The notes under the pieces were generated by a model. It worked only from the letters and a program-made list of their open reading frames with translations, was not told where the DNA came from and searched no databases. Made by a program: the position numbers and the translations under genes. Below, one piece after another: positions 41,675-50,592 of a stretch of DNA of 61,177 nt (position 1 is the stretch's first letter; each line of letters starts with the position of its first letter). This stretch comes from Bacteroidales bacterium (GTDB taxonomy: Bacteria; Bacteroidota; Bacteroidia; Bacteroidales; UBA4417): NCBI GenBank assembly GCA_016707705.1, contig JADJHD010000026.1, positions 1 to 61,177 of the forward strand. Direction: 5' to 3'.

Positions 41675-42955
41675 ATGAGATTCAAGCATATTCGTTTCGT
41701 TGTCCTGCTTGGTGCCTTCGCTATTGTTGGCATTATTGCAGTACAATGGTATTTCCTGAATAAGGAATGGAGCAATAAGGAGAAACAGTTCTCGCAAACG
41801 GTGATGATTGCTCTCAGGAATGTAGCAACAAAGATTCATCAGGTCAATAATACGATGCCATCGGGTGTAAATCCGGTAAGGCAGCTCTCTTCCAACTATT
41901 TTGTGGTAGATGTAAATTCTGTTATTGATGCAAATATCCTTGAACACTATCTGAAGATTGAATTTGCCAGAATAAATATCCATACCGACTTCGAATATGC
42001 TATTTATAACTGCAGTACAGATGTCATGGAATATGGCAATTACTTTACCTATAATGGATCGGTTAAGGAGGATGCCATTTCTGTTGACCTTCCCAAGTAC
42101 CAGGAATACAACTACTATTTTGGTGTGAACTTTCCTCTGATGAGCAATACCATTGCTGGGGATATGGCAAATTGGTTTTTCATGATGGGAATTCTCTTCG
42201 TTTCAGTTATCTTTTTTGCATATGCGATTTTTGTTATCCTGCAGCAGAAGCGTTTATCAGAAATGCAGCGGGACTTTATCAATAACATGACGCATGAGTT
42301 CAAAACACCGATTTCCAGCATCAATATTTCCGCCGATGTAATTTCTGACCCGAAAATTATCGAGGAACCGGCAAGGCTGCTGACCTATGGTTCTGTAATT
42401 AAACAGGAGATAAACCGCCTCAATGAGCAGGTAGATAAGGTACTTCAGATTGCACGAATTGAGAAAAGCGGGTTTCAGCTGAAAAGGGAAGTCCTTGATC
42501 TTAATCAAATCATTGCCAAAGTAGTGGAGAATTGTCTGGCTCATTCTGGTAAGAAAATCAGCATTGAAACAGAACTTGACAGCAAAATGGAGCCTGTAGA
42601 AGGTGACAGACTTCATGTAACAAATCTGTTCTACAACCTGCTTGATAATGCGGTCAAGTATGGGGGAGATTCGCCTTCAGTTGTCATCAAAACATCTCTA
42701 AACCGGGGAAAGATAATTGTAACGGTACATGACGATGGTCCCGGTATCAATAAACTCCATCAAAAAAGGGTATTCAGGAAGTTCTATCGCATTCCAACCG
42801 CAAATGTGCATGATGTAAAAGGCTTTGGATTAGGGCTTTTTTATGTGAAAAGTATATGTGATGCCCATCATTGGACCATCTCTATTGATCCCTTGGTTGT
42901 TAAGGGGACAACCTTTGTACTTGAAATTGTTAACAGGAACATTACTGCAAAATGA
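41675..42955 (+). CDS. two-component sensor histidine kinase
   Basis: A 426-residue membrane kinase. Membrane segments lie near residues 9-28 and 167-189, with a sensor domain of about 135 residues outside. The phosphorylated His207 is in MTHEFKTPISS. The ATPase part has N (LFYNLLDNAVKYGG), G1 (HDDGPGI) and G2 (GFGLGLFYVK) boxes. The signal is unknown; the architecture resembles the RprX kinase of Bacteroides. It overlaps the regulator gene by 4 bp, so the two are a pair. Confidence 0.92.
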   Translation: MRFKHIRFVVLLGAFAIVGIIAVQWYFLNKEWSNKEKQFSQTVMIALRNVATKIHQVNNTMPSGVNPVRQLSSNYFVVDVNSVIDANILEHYLKIEFARINIHTDFEYAIYNCSTDVMEYGNYFTYNGSVKEDAISVDLPKYQEYNYYFGVNFPLMSNTIAGDMANWFFMMGILFVSVIFFAYAIFVILQQKRLSEMQRDFINNMTHEFKTPISSINISADVISDPKIIEEPARLLTYGSVIKQEINRLNEQVDKVLQIARIEKSGFQLKREVLDLNQIIAKVVENCLAHSGKKISIETELDSKMEPVEGDRLHVTNLFYNLLDNAVKYGGDSPSVVIKTSLNRGKIIVTVHDDGPGINKLHQKRVFRKFYRIPTANVHDVKGFGLGLFYVKSICDAHHWTISIDPLVVKGTTFVLEIVNRNITAK

Positions 42956-43644
42956 AGCCAAGAATTCTATATGTAGAGGATGATCAGACCTTGTCGTTTG
43001 TTACACGTGATAACCTTGAGAGGGCTGGTTTCCTGATTGATTATTGCGATGATGGGAATGAGGCTCTGGAAAAGATTAACCAGGAGGATTACAGTTTATA
43101 TATACTGGATGTAATGCTTCCCAAAATTGATGGATATACTCTAGCACGACGCATCAGGCAGAAAAATGAATCTGTCCCCATTATTTTTCTTTCAGCCAAG
43201 TCGACAAAGGATGATAAGATTTATGGACTCCAGCTCGGAGCCGATGATTATATCACTAAGCCTTTCAGTATTGAGGAACTGATTCTGAAGATTGGAATTT
43301 TCCTGAAAAGGTCAAATATTGATTCAGCCAAACTGCCAAAGGAACAGCAAATGACAATTGGGGAGTTTTTGTTTTATCCTGATACTCTTGAGATTAAAAG
43401 GGGGACAACATCTCTTTCAATGACCCATAAGGAAGCTGAACTATTGCTTTTTTTCTACAACCATCTGGGGAAAATTGCAAAACGTGATGATATCCTCAAT
43501 CAGGTGTGGGGAAATGACCATTTCTTCGCCAGCCGGAGTCTGGATGTATTTGTTTCCAGATTGCGCAAACTGCTGAAAGCTGATCCCAATGTGAAAATTG
43601 AGAACATTCATAATATGGGTTACCGGCTGGTTGTTGGCAATTAA
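42952..43644 (+). CDS. OmpR-family response regulator
   Basis: A 230-residue regulator. The receiver domain has the acidic pocket E9-D10-D11, the phosphorylated D53 (YILDVMLP) and the conserved Lys in YITKPFS. The C-terminal winged helix (SMTHKEAELLLFFYNHLGKI, SRSLDVFVSRLRKLL) binds DNA. It is the partner of the kinase just upstream and resembles RprY. It lies tail to tail with the radical SAM gene with a 9-bp gap. Confidence 0.93.
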   Translation: MKPRILYVEDDQTLSFVTRDNLERAGFLIDYCDDGNEALEKINQEDYSLYILDVMLPKIDGYTLARRIRQKNESVPIIFLSAKSTKDDKIYGLQLGADDYITKPFSIEELILKIGIFLKRSNIDSAKLPKEQQMTIGEFLFYPDTLEIKRGTTSLSMTHKEAELLLFFYNHLGKIAKRDDILNQVWGNDHFFASRSLDVFVSRLRKLLKADPNVKIENIHNMGYRLVVGN

Positions 43645-43653
43645 ATATCCACT

Positions 43654-44586
43654 TTAAACATTAGCTTTATACAGACGGCCCTGCCATGTGTCTAGCTCTT
43701 CCAGGCGCTTTTCAATCATATTTACTACCTGATCAGTCCTGAGATTTCCCCAGGTCGGACCTGCCTGAAATCGGGGAGGGGCTTCCCCAGTGAAGCGTTC
43801 AATCACAAATTCGGGATTCAGTCTTTCTATAAATCTGATAATGAAATCAATATATTCTTCCAATCCAAACAATTGATATTCCTGTGGATTCCTGAGAAAG
43901 TCCAGCGCCATATATGTATCCTCAATGATTTGCAACTGATGAAACTTTATGGTGTTCAGCGGTAACTCTGATAGAATCTCAGCTTCATGGATCATTTCCT
44001 CACGGCTTTCTCCCGGCAGGCCGAATATAAGGTGTGCTCCCGTTCGAATGCCATACCCGGCAGTCTTTCTGATAGCATTCACTGAATCCTCAAAACTATG
44101 CTGCCGGTTGATTTTCAATAAAGTCCTGTCATAACAGGATTCAATGCCATATTCAATAATGACGTAGTATTTGGATGCCAGGCCGGCAAAATATTCCAGT
44201 TTCTCATCGTCAATACAGTCGGGGCGGGTACCAATTACAAGTCCGGTTACCCCGGGATATGCCAGTGCTTCATCATACAATTCCTTCAGTTTGGATAAGG
44301 GTGCATGTGTGTTAGAAAAAGCCTGGAAATAAGCCAGATATCGGTTTGCCCTGCGATATCTTACTTTATGGAACTCAATTCCTTCGGTGATCTGTTGGGC
44401 AATACTTTTATGGGGCTGGCAGTAGGAAGGATTGAATGCATCATTATTGCAATAGGTGCATCCACCCCGTCCCTTAGTGCCATCACGGTTCGGACAGGAG
44501 AATCCTGCATCAATGGTTACCTTCTGAACGCGCTCACCAAAAATCTTTACGAAATAGTCGGAGTAAGCGTTATATCGAGCCTTCAT
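43654..44586 (-). CDS. radical SAM protein, TIGR01212 (YhcC) family
   Basis: A 310-residue iron-sulfur enzyme. The cluster cysteines are in the N-terminal sequence FSCPNRDGTKGRGGCTYCNN, typical of the YhcC group. VIGTRPDCIDDEKLEYF and IEYGIESCYDRTLLKINRQH are further family parts. The ATG at 44586 gives MKARYNAYSDYFVKIFG, the usual N-terminus; the open 79 codons upstream lie over a terminator and the end of the next gene. The chemistry is unknown. Confidence 0.88.
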   Translation of the reverse strand: MKARYNAYSDYFVKIFGERVQKVTIDAGFSCPNRDGTKGRGGCTYCNNDAFNPSYCQPHKSIAQQITEGIEFHKVRYRRANRYLAYFQAFSNTHAPLSKLKELYDEALAYPGVTGLVIGTRPDCIDDEKLEYFAGLASKYYVIIEYGIESCYDRTLLKINRQHSFEDSVNAIRKTAGYGIRTGAHLIFGLPGESREEMIHEAEILSELPLNTIKFHQLQIIEDTYMALDFLRNPQEYQLFGLEEYIDFIIRFIERLNPEFVIERFTGEAPPRFQAGPTWGNLRTDQVVNMIEKRLEELDTWQGRLYKANV

Positions 44587-44603
44587 AGAATTGACAGAGC
44601 TTA

Positions 44604-44640
44604 AAAAGAAAAAAGGCTGCATGCGAACATACAGCCTTTC
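44604..44640 (-). terminator. terminator with UUCG tetraloop after the POT gene
   Basis: On the minus strand GGCTGTATG pairs with CATGCAGCC (one G-T pair) around TTCG and is followed by six T. It lies between the transporter and the radical SAM gene, both on the minus strand, so they are separate transcripts. Confidence 0.8.
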
Positions 44641-44657
44641 AAAGATAAAGGAATAAT

Positions 44658-46463
44658 TTACTTCGTTGCGTTCTCGAGGCGTTTGATGATACTGAACACA
44701 AATGCGGCAGACAGAATGCAGCATACGATGAAGATCAGCCACAATTGCCAGAGGTCGAGTTTTCCCCAGAAAGTACTTCCAATGAACAGAAGCTTGTTTC
44801 CAACTGCTGTGGCAAGGAGCCATCCTCCCTGCATGAGTCCCTGGAAGCGGGTTGGTGCTACTTTCGATACAAATGAGAGTCCCATTGGGCTCAGGAAGAG
44901 TTCTGCAATGGTAAGAATGAGGTAGGAACTCATCAGCCAGTAAGGCATAACCCTTGAGGAATCTGGAACCGGATTGTATTTTACCGCACCTGATTCATCC
45001 ACGAACTTCAATTCATGAGGAGAAACCAGGTTTAGTGAAGCAACAAGGATCAAAGTGAATCCCACAGCTGCGATAATCATACCGATACCGATTTTCTTGG
45101 GGGTTGAAGGCTCTTTCCCGATTTTATTCAACCATGCGAATACTGCCATTACAGCGAATGTAAGGGATACAATAAACAGAGGGTTGAAGGATTGGAAAAT
45201 CTCAGGTGAGATTGGATTCTGTGGCTGTGCATGGCTGTAAAAATAGTAGCCAAGTCCACCGCCAGCTACAGCCAGCGCTCCTCCAATCATTTTGGTTTTT
45301 GCACTGCTTTTCTTGTTCAGAATTAAAACAAGTCCGGCAGCAAAAGCTATTACAGTGAGAATGTTTTCAAGAGTGAAGAACATATAGGTGAATGGATCCA
45401 CCGTTTTAACCGTATAATCCCTTGCAAAGAAGGTGAGTGTAAGTCCGTTCTGATGGAATGACATCCAGAAGAAAATTACGATGAAGAAGACCAGAATAAG
45501 TGAGATGACTTTAGGTTTCTCTTCCTTGGTGGAGATCATAATAATCCAGGTTACAAAACCGGCAAATAGTCCGAAAGCCATTCCTGAAGGCCAGTCTTTT
45601 ACCAGACTTACAAGGAAAGCAGTTAAGCCAGCAGCCAGTAGTGCAAACAAAGCTGTTAAAGGAGTTCTTCCCATGCTAACCTTGTCCTTGACAACCTTTT
45701 CCTTGTTAGGCAGCAGCTTGCTGTAGAAAAGGTATACAATCAGGGAGATAACCATTGCTATCGCAGCAATTCCGAAGGCATAATTGTAACCTCTGGAGAA
45801 TACTTCCAGATATTTGTTTGCAAACACTGTAAGGTCTGGAACATTTATTCCGCCACTAACTGAGTTGGCAAGTTTTTGAAGATCGGTACTGTCCTTGAGA
45901 GTTCCATTAAGGAATTGGTGACAAAGTGCAGGCAGACTGCCATCATGCTGGAAGCCATTGGCTTTAAGCCACCAGTCGCGGATGCCGGTTGCAGCAAATG
46001 GAGCAAAGAAAGCTCCCACATTGATACCCATGTAGAATACCAGGTATGCTGAATCACGCAGTTTCGAGTATTTCGGGTCATCATACATCTGTCCGACAAC
46101 GGCCTGCAGGTTTCCCTTGAATAGACCATTACCAAAGGCAATCGTGAATAATCCCACAATGGTTATACTAAGTGAAAGTCCGGGAACAGCAAGCAGTGCG
46201 TAACCGGTAAACATGATAACTTGTCCAAAAAGGATAACTGTTTTGTACTTGTTTGTGTAGTCGGCTAAAATACCTCCAATCAGCGCCAGGGCATAGATTG
46301 CAAAGTAAAACCAGCTATAGATTTCGCCAGCCGTGTCCTCTGACAAGCCATACTTCGCCTGCAGGAACAGTACGAGAATTGCCATCATGGTATAGAATCC
46401 GAATCGTTCGCCCATGTTGGCAAAAAAGGCGACGATGAGACCGCGGGGATGTTCCTTGAACAT
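44658..46463 (-). CDS. POT/PTR-family proton-dependent oligopeptide transporter
   Basis: A 601-residue inner-membrane transporter of the MFS, importing di- and tripeptides with protons. The N-terminal GERFGFYTMMAILVLFL is the conserved ExxERFxYY-like motif, and LVFYMGINVGAFFAP is the PTR2 signature near residue 155. About 14 membrane segments are visible, more than the usual 12 of MFS, as common in bacterial POTs. Its promoter box is at 46510-46517. Confidence 0.92.
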   Translation of the reverse strand: MFKEHPRGLIVAFFANMGERFGFYTMMAILVLFLQAKYGLSEDTAGEIYSWFYFAIYALALIGGILADYTNKYKTVILFGQVIMFTGYALLAVPGLSLSITIVGLFTIAFGNGLFKGNLQAVVGQMYDDPKYSKLRDSAYLVFYMGINVGAFFAPFAATGIRDWWLKANGFQHDGSLPALCHQFLNGTLKDSTDLQKLANSVSGGINVPDLTVFANKYLEVFSRGYNYAFGIAAIAMVISLIVYLFYSKLLPNKEKVVKDKVSMGRTPLTALFALLAAGLTAFLVSLVKDWPSGMAFGLFAGFVTWIIMISTKEEKPKVISLILVFFIVIFFWMSFHQNGLTLTFFARDYTVKTVDPFTYMFFTLENILTVIAFAAGLVLILNKKSSAKTKMIGGALAVAGGGLGYYFYSHAQPQNPISPEIFQSFNPLFIVSLTFAVMAVFAWLNKIGKEPSTPKKIGIGMIIAAVGFTLILVASLNLVSPHELKFVDESGAVKYNPVPDSSRVMPYWLMSSYLILTIAELFLSPMGLSFVSKVAPTRFQGLMQGGWLLATAVGNKLLFIGSTFWGKLDLWQLWLIFIVCCILSAAFVFSIIKRLENATK

Positions 46464-46509
46464 AGTTTTCAGTTTAAGTTAGTATTATTTTGATCATATG
46501 TTTCTTTGA

Positions 46510-46517
46510 CAAATATA
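46510..46517 (-). promoter_or_regulatory. promoter -7 box of the POT gene (TATATTTG)
   Basis: TATATTTG on the minus strand matches TAnnTTTG and ends 46 nt before the start codon. Confidence 0.5.
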
Positions 46518-46588
46518 GCGAAATACTAATAATTTGCAAATCTTCCGGATAACGGACATAGTGCATTTGATACTCAGTAAAGTACAAA

Positions 46589-48694
46589 TCAGTAATATAG
46601 TTTCAGGCGCAAATTCAGGAGCAGTTCAGATCTGTGGTTTCCTTCCGATGATGTACTGCCCTCTCCGGTTTGATTTAGTCCGGGAAAAAGACTGATTGAA
46701 TATCTGAATCCGAGTTCTATACTCTTGTTTGCTTTCATCCTAAACATAAGGTAGGATCTGCATCCATTCCCGCTGATTGATGGTATCGAGAATGCTGAAG
46801 GGAATGAATTCTCATATACATAAATTCTTGAATCTGTGGATTCAACTTCAAACATTGCATACCGGGCTGACAGATTCCATCGCCCATTGAGTGGAGTAAT
46901 AAAAACATCCTGGGAGATAAAATATCCTTTGGAGGCGGAAATGTCCTGTCCGGAAATGACCATATAAACCTTATTGTTCAATCGCAGCCAGGGAAATACC
47001 TTGATGTCGAGCTGAAATTGCATTGAGTGCCGGCTGTTTTCAACCAAATGATGCATGGGCTCATCAGTTGCAGTGACAGAATTGACAAAGGAACTAACAA
47101 AGGAATACCTGATGATTGAAGTCGCATTTCTTCCAATTGGGGAGCTTAATTGTGCCCGGTATTCTATTCTGTCAGAAGGTGCATCAACCCGATACTTTAA
47201 CCAGGGAAACCTGCAGTAGTCAACAGAAAGGGTGAGGCTCGACTTCCGGAGGACACTGCTCATGAAGCCCAGATACAATCCTCTTTCATTGCTGTTCTCG
47301 CTGTTTACCCCAAAAGCTGCAGAATACGGATTATTGTAGTTGAGTCCATAGTGTCTGAATATTGCTGAAAATGAGCAGCTTGGGTCTGGGGAGAAACTGA
47401 GTCCGGCGAGGTGGGAATTTCCCGCTTTGAACTGCAGGCTGCTTTCCCCATATACTGTCAGCCTTTTATAGGTGTAACGCCAGTCGATCCCTCCGAAATT
47501 ATTTCCCCTCTGGATGCTGGTTTTCAGGAGTTCATCATTGGTATTAAGGGTGATATCCCGGTTATATTGCTGATGATAAATTGTACAACCCAGTTTCCAT
47601 CGGTTCGAACGATAATATGCATGTGCACCTGTCACGAATTCCCTGATGGTTCTGCGGCTTTTCAGTTCTGAGACTGTCCTGTGGTAGCCACTTTCCAGAA
47701 TTGATGAGATAGCTGTCTGTTCTGAAAGAGAGTCTGCATCTTCAAGGCTGGCATCCCTTCTTCCATATGAAATAAAAAAGAGAGAGGTTACCCTGTTGAA
47801 ACTTCTGACAGCCGCCAATCCGCGTAAATACTGAGCTTCGCTTGAAGATCCGGAAGGGGAAACCATATTTCCTCTTTTTACCGAGGGCAGCACTGTAGTG
47901 GAGTTTCCCATTGAGAATCCGGTCCAAAGGGTAAGTCCTTGTCCCAGTTGAAGATGATAATCACCAAGTACAAGGTGTTTCCATTTACTGACATCTTTCA
48001 GGTAGACATATCCTGAGTAAAAGTCGAATCCCCTGCGATGGTTAATGGTATCATGCAGCATTGTTTCACCTGCATCCTTTTGGGCAACAAAACCATAGCG
48101 AAGCCTGTCACGGTGATTGACTGTAAATTTCAATAGTAAGGCATCAGGACTGCCCAGATAGGCTGAGGATGGGATTTCAGTGTTCAGACTGTCGACTTTA
48201 TAATTGTAAGCTGCTTGCTTTTCGATTTGGCGATGATATCCAATATTGATGTTTGCCTTGGCGTGTTTTAACAGTGTCCGGAGAGTGAATCGTTGAATAC
48301 TTTGAAAACCAAAGGAAATATAAGGCTCAATCTGTTCAATGAATTCCTGGTTGAAGCCTTCGATAAGTTGCAGTTCATAAATGGAAGCCAGCGGGCCATA
48401 TTGGGTAACATAGGTCTGAAGATTCAATGCCTGTATCTCATTGAGGAATGGAATCCTGAGCAGATCTTCAGTATTGATATTATTCATATTCACAGGAGCG
48501 TCCTGTAACTGTTCCATATGATCCTGCCATTCCTCGGGATGGAATGATTCTCCCGCCTGCTCAGCGGCCTGTTCCAGGATATTTCCCTGCTGTAGATCGG
48601 TTTCAAGGGTTAAACTATCTGCTGACTGAGCATATAAATCCGTTAACAAACAAGATGTTATAAAAATGAAAAAGATGAATAGTAATAAGCGCAT
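46589..48694 (-). CDS. helix-hairpin-helix protein with outer-membrane barrel
   Basis: A 701-residue protein with a signal peptide (MRLLLFIFFIFITSCLLTDL). Residues about 70-135 have ComEA-like helix-hairpin-helix units (NINTEDLLRIPFLNEIQALN and GPLASIYELQLIEGFNQEFI). The rest is rich in amphipathic beta strands ending in an aromatic residue (LRLKLYY), as for an outer-membrane barrel. The family is common in Bacteroidetes and has no known role; DNA uptake has been suggested only from the HhH part. It lies downstream of the PorV-like gene on the same strand. Confidence 0.78.
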   Translation of the reverse strand: MRLLLFIFFIFITSCLLTDLYAQSADSLTLETDLQQGNILEQAAEQAGESFHPEEWQDHMEQLQDAPVNMNNINTEDLLRIPFLNEIQALNLQTYVTQYGPLASIYELQLIEGFNQEFIEQIEPYISFGFQSIQRFTLRTLLKHAKANINIGYHRQIEKQAAYNYKVDSLNTEIPSSAYLGSPDALLLKFTVNHRDRLRYGFVAQKDAGETMLHDTINHRRGFDFYSGYVYLKDVSKWKHLVLGDYHLQLGQGLTLWTGFSMGNSTTVLPSVKRGNMVSPSGSSSEAQYLRGLAAVRSFNRVTSLFFISYGRRDASLEDADSLSEQTAISSILESGYHRTVSELKSRRTIREFVTGAHAYYRSNRWKLGCTIYHQQYNRDITLNTNDELLKTSIQRGNNFGGIDWRYTYKRLTVYGESSLQFKAGNSHLAGLSFSPDPSCSFSAIFRHYGLNYNNPYSAAFGVNSENSNERGLYLGFMSSVLRKSSLTLSVDYCRFPWLKYRVDAPSDRIEYRAQLSSPIGRNATSIIRYSFVSSFVNSVTATDEPMHHLVENSRHSMQFQLDIKVFPWLRLNNKVYMVISGQDISASKGYFISQDVFITPLNGRWNLSARYAMFEVESTDSRIYVYENSFPSAFSIPSISGNGCRSYLMFRMKANKSIELGFRYSISLFPGLNQTGEGSTSSEGNHRSELLLNLRLKLYY

Positions 48695-48760
48695 AGGATT
48701 GTTTTTTATTCTGATTGGATATATAGGAAATAAAATATCAATACAATAAGTGGATTGGTC

Positions 48761-49591
48761 TTATGGCTTTCTGCCTCCAAAACTGTACTGGCAGGAAGCA
48801 GATGCTGAGAAACCAAGAGCTGAGTGATAACTGCTGCCCATATCGAAGGTAAGCTGATGAATATGAAGGCCATAGCCAAAGGTGTATCGGAAAGGATTTG
48901 CTGAAAATCCAACTCTCAGAGTACTTGTTTTCTGAACACAGTATTCAAGTCCGGCCAGATATTCAAAAGGATGATTGCTTTGTTTTCTGATTTGTGCGGT
49001 GGCAAGGAATTTCATTGAATAGCGATAGGAGAATCCTGCTTCCATAAGGGCTGGAAGCCTTTCATCAGCGTAGTTTGAAATTTTGGGAAGAATGGAATTG
49101 AAGAGATGGGCTCCAAAGATCAGTTTGTTTTGTACGCGATACAGGAATCCAAGTTCAAAAGTCGCCAGGAGTCTTGATCCATATCCTTCTCCAATGGAGA
49201 TTCTTGCAGCATCCAGTTGGACGCCGGCTGAAAAGTCATGTCCCAATTTTCGGGCATAGGCTAGTCCCGTAAGCATGTAATTCAGGTACTTGTCGCCGGT
49301 TTGCAGTGTTCTGAAACCAAATGCTCCTGAATTTCTGGTGAAAGTTGCAGCAACTGACCTGTAACCAAGGTTTCCGGTGAAAAAGTTGTTTTCATAGGAA
49401 GCTGCCAGGCATGAGCCTTGAGTAAATGCCATTCCCGCAGGATTATTATGAACAGCCCATTCATCGGAGAGGGTTACTGATGATCCTCCAAGTGCGATTG
49501 ACCTGCCGCCCTGAGGACTCCAGTATTGTGCATTGCATAGGGGAATGATGAAAAACATGGGGATGAAGATCCCGAAGTGAAATACTCGCAT
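48761..49591 (-). CDS. PorV/UPF0164-like outer-membrane barrel protein
   Basis: A 276-residue protein with a signal peptide (MRVFHFGIFIPMFFIIPLCN). GGRSIALGGSSVTLSDEWAV followed by HNNPAGMAF is the hallmark of the PorV/UPF0164 barrels linked to type IX secretion. The rest is a series of beta strands ending in F (CQYSFGG). It stands 66 bp upstream of the HhH-barrel gene, so the two may work together. It is shorter than PorV itself. Confidence 0.72.
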   Translation of the reverse strand: MRVFHFGIFIPMFFIIPLCNAQYWSPQGGRSIALGGSSVTLSDEWAVHNNPAGMAFTQGSCLAASYENNFFTGNLGYRSVAATFTRNSGAFGFRTLQTGDKYLNYMLTGLAYARKLGHDFSAGVQLDAARISIGEGYGSRLLATFELGFLYRVQNKLIFGAHLFNSILPKISNYADERLPALMEAGFSYRYSMKFLATAQIRKQSNHPFEYLAGLEYCVQKTSTLRVGFSANPFRYTFGYGLHIHQLTFDMGSSYHSALGFSASASCQYSFGGRKP

Positions 49592-49731
49592 AAAATAAAA
49601 TTGAATAGGTGAAAAATGAGATATAAAAACTGCTTTTAGCGGACATAAAATTACAACATACCGATAGGGATGCGTTAATTGTTGGTAACTTTATCTCCGG
49701 CATCAGGAGGCGACCCAGCTGTCAAAACAGG

Positions 49732-49739
49732 TAATTTTG
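49732..49739 (+). promoter_or_regulatory. promoter -7 box of the DUF2461 gene (TAATTTTG)
   Basis: TAATTTTG matches TAnnTTTG and lies 67 nt before the ATG at 49807. Confidence 0.45.
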
Positions 49740-49806
49740 TCTGAAAGTTGCATCTGTTTTCGACTATTTCCATGCAAGATTGTTTATCAAATGAATATCC
49801 AATACT

Positions 49807-50472
49807 ATGATCAATAAATCGACCTTTGAATTCCTTGAGGAATTGAAACTGAATAATAACCGTGACTGGTTTGTCGCACAGAAAAAGGCGTATGAGGCTG
49901 CCAAGCTTGATGCTGAGAAATTTGTAGGCTCCATGATTCAGGAGATCTCAAAATTTGACCCTGCCATTGAAAACCCGGATGTAAAATCCTGCATGTTCAG
50001 GATATTCAAGGATGTGCGGTTTTCAAAGGACAAACTACCCTACAAGACCAATTTTGGAGGCTTTATTGGGAAAGGTGGCCGCAAAACAACCCTGTCGGGC
50101 TATTATTTTCATATTGAGCCAGGGGAAAGCATGATTGCCGGTGGTATTTATATGCCTCAGCCTGAGGTTCTGAAAATGTTGAGGAATGAGATTTACTTTA
50201 ACAGTGCTGAGTTTAAATCGATTCTGGCTGAGAAGGGCTTTAAGAAATATTTTGACGGGCTGGATGATTTCGATAAGATGAAGAAGGGGCCGAAGGATTA
50301 TCCGGCTGATTTCCCTGAATTGGACCTTTTGAAATATAAAAGTTATATAGTTTCTGCTAAGATTTCAGATGCAGATGTTTTGTCAGCCGGTTTCCCTGAG
50401 CATGCTATCAAGGTTGCCAAGGCGATGCTTCCGCTGAATACGTTCCTTAACCGGGCTATATTAAACAGTTGA
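49807..50472 (+). CDS. DUF2461 (TIGR02453) family protein
   Basis: A 221-residue cytosolic protein of the DUF2461 family. FLEELKLNNNRDWFVAQKKA at the start and FRIFKDVRFSKDKLPYKTNF in the middle are the family hallmarks, and ESMIAGGIYMPQPEVLKMLR follows. Length is typical. The function is unknown. It is convergent with gyrB, with a shared terminator hairpin between them. Confidence 0.9.
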   Translation: MINKSTFEFLEELKLNNNRDWFVAQKKAYEAAKLDAEKFVGSMIQEISKFDPAIENPDVKSCMFRIFKDVRFSKDKLPYKTNFGGFIGKGGRKTTLSGYYFHIEPGESMIAGGIYMPQPEVLKMLRNEIYFNSAEFKSILAEKGFKKYFDGLDDFDKMKKGPKDYPADFPELDLLKYKSYIVSAKISDADVLSAGFPEHAIKVAKAMLPLNTFLNRAILNS

Positions 50473-50524
50473 TTCTGAGAGTTTGGCAAAGTAAGCTTGC
50501 TTTCAGATGCATCCTAATAAAATG

Positions 50525-50569
50525 AAACTTCCCTTTTATCCTGCATGGATGAAAGGGAAGTTTTATTTT
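50525..50569. terminator. bidirectional terminator between DUF2461 and gyrB
   Basis: AAACTTCCCTTT pairs with AAAGGGAAGTTT and encloses ATCC/GGAT. On the plus strand it is followed by TATTTTG; the minus strand has AAAC then TCAT, so termination of gyrB is weaker. Confidence 0.65.
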
Positions 50570-50592
50570 GAGCTGTATGCTGTGCGCAGCTA

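Noticed and set aside
43654..44823. Longer N-terminus of the YhcC-type protein
   Set aside because: The added 79 codons cross a strong terminator and the end of the transporter gene, and the family begins at MKARYNAYSDYF.
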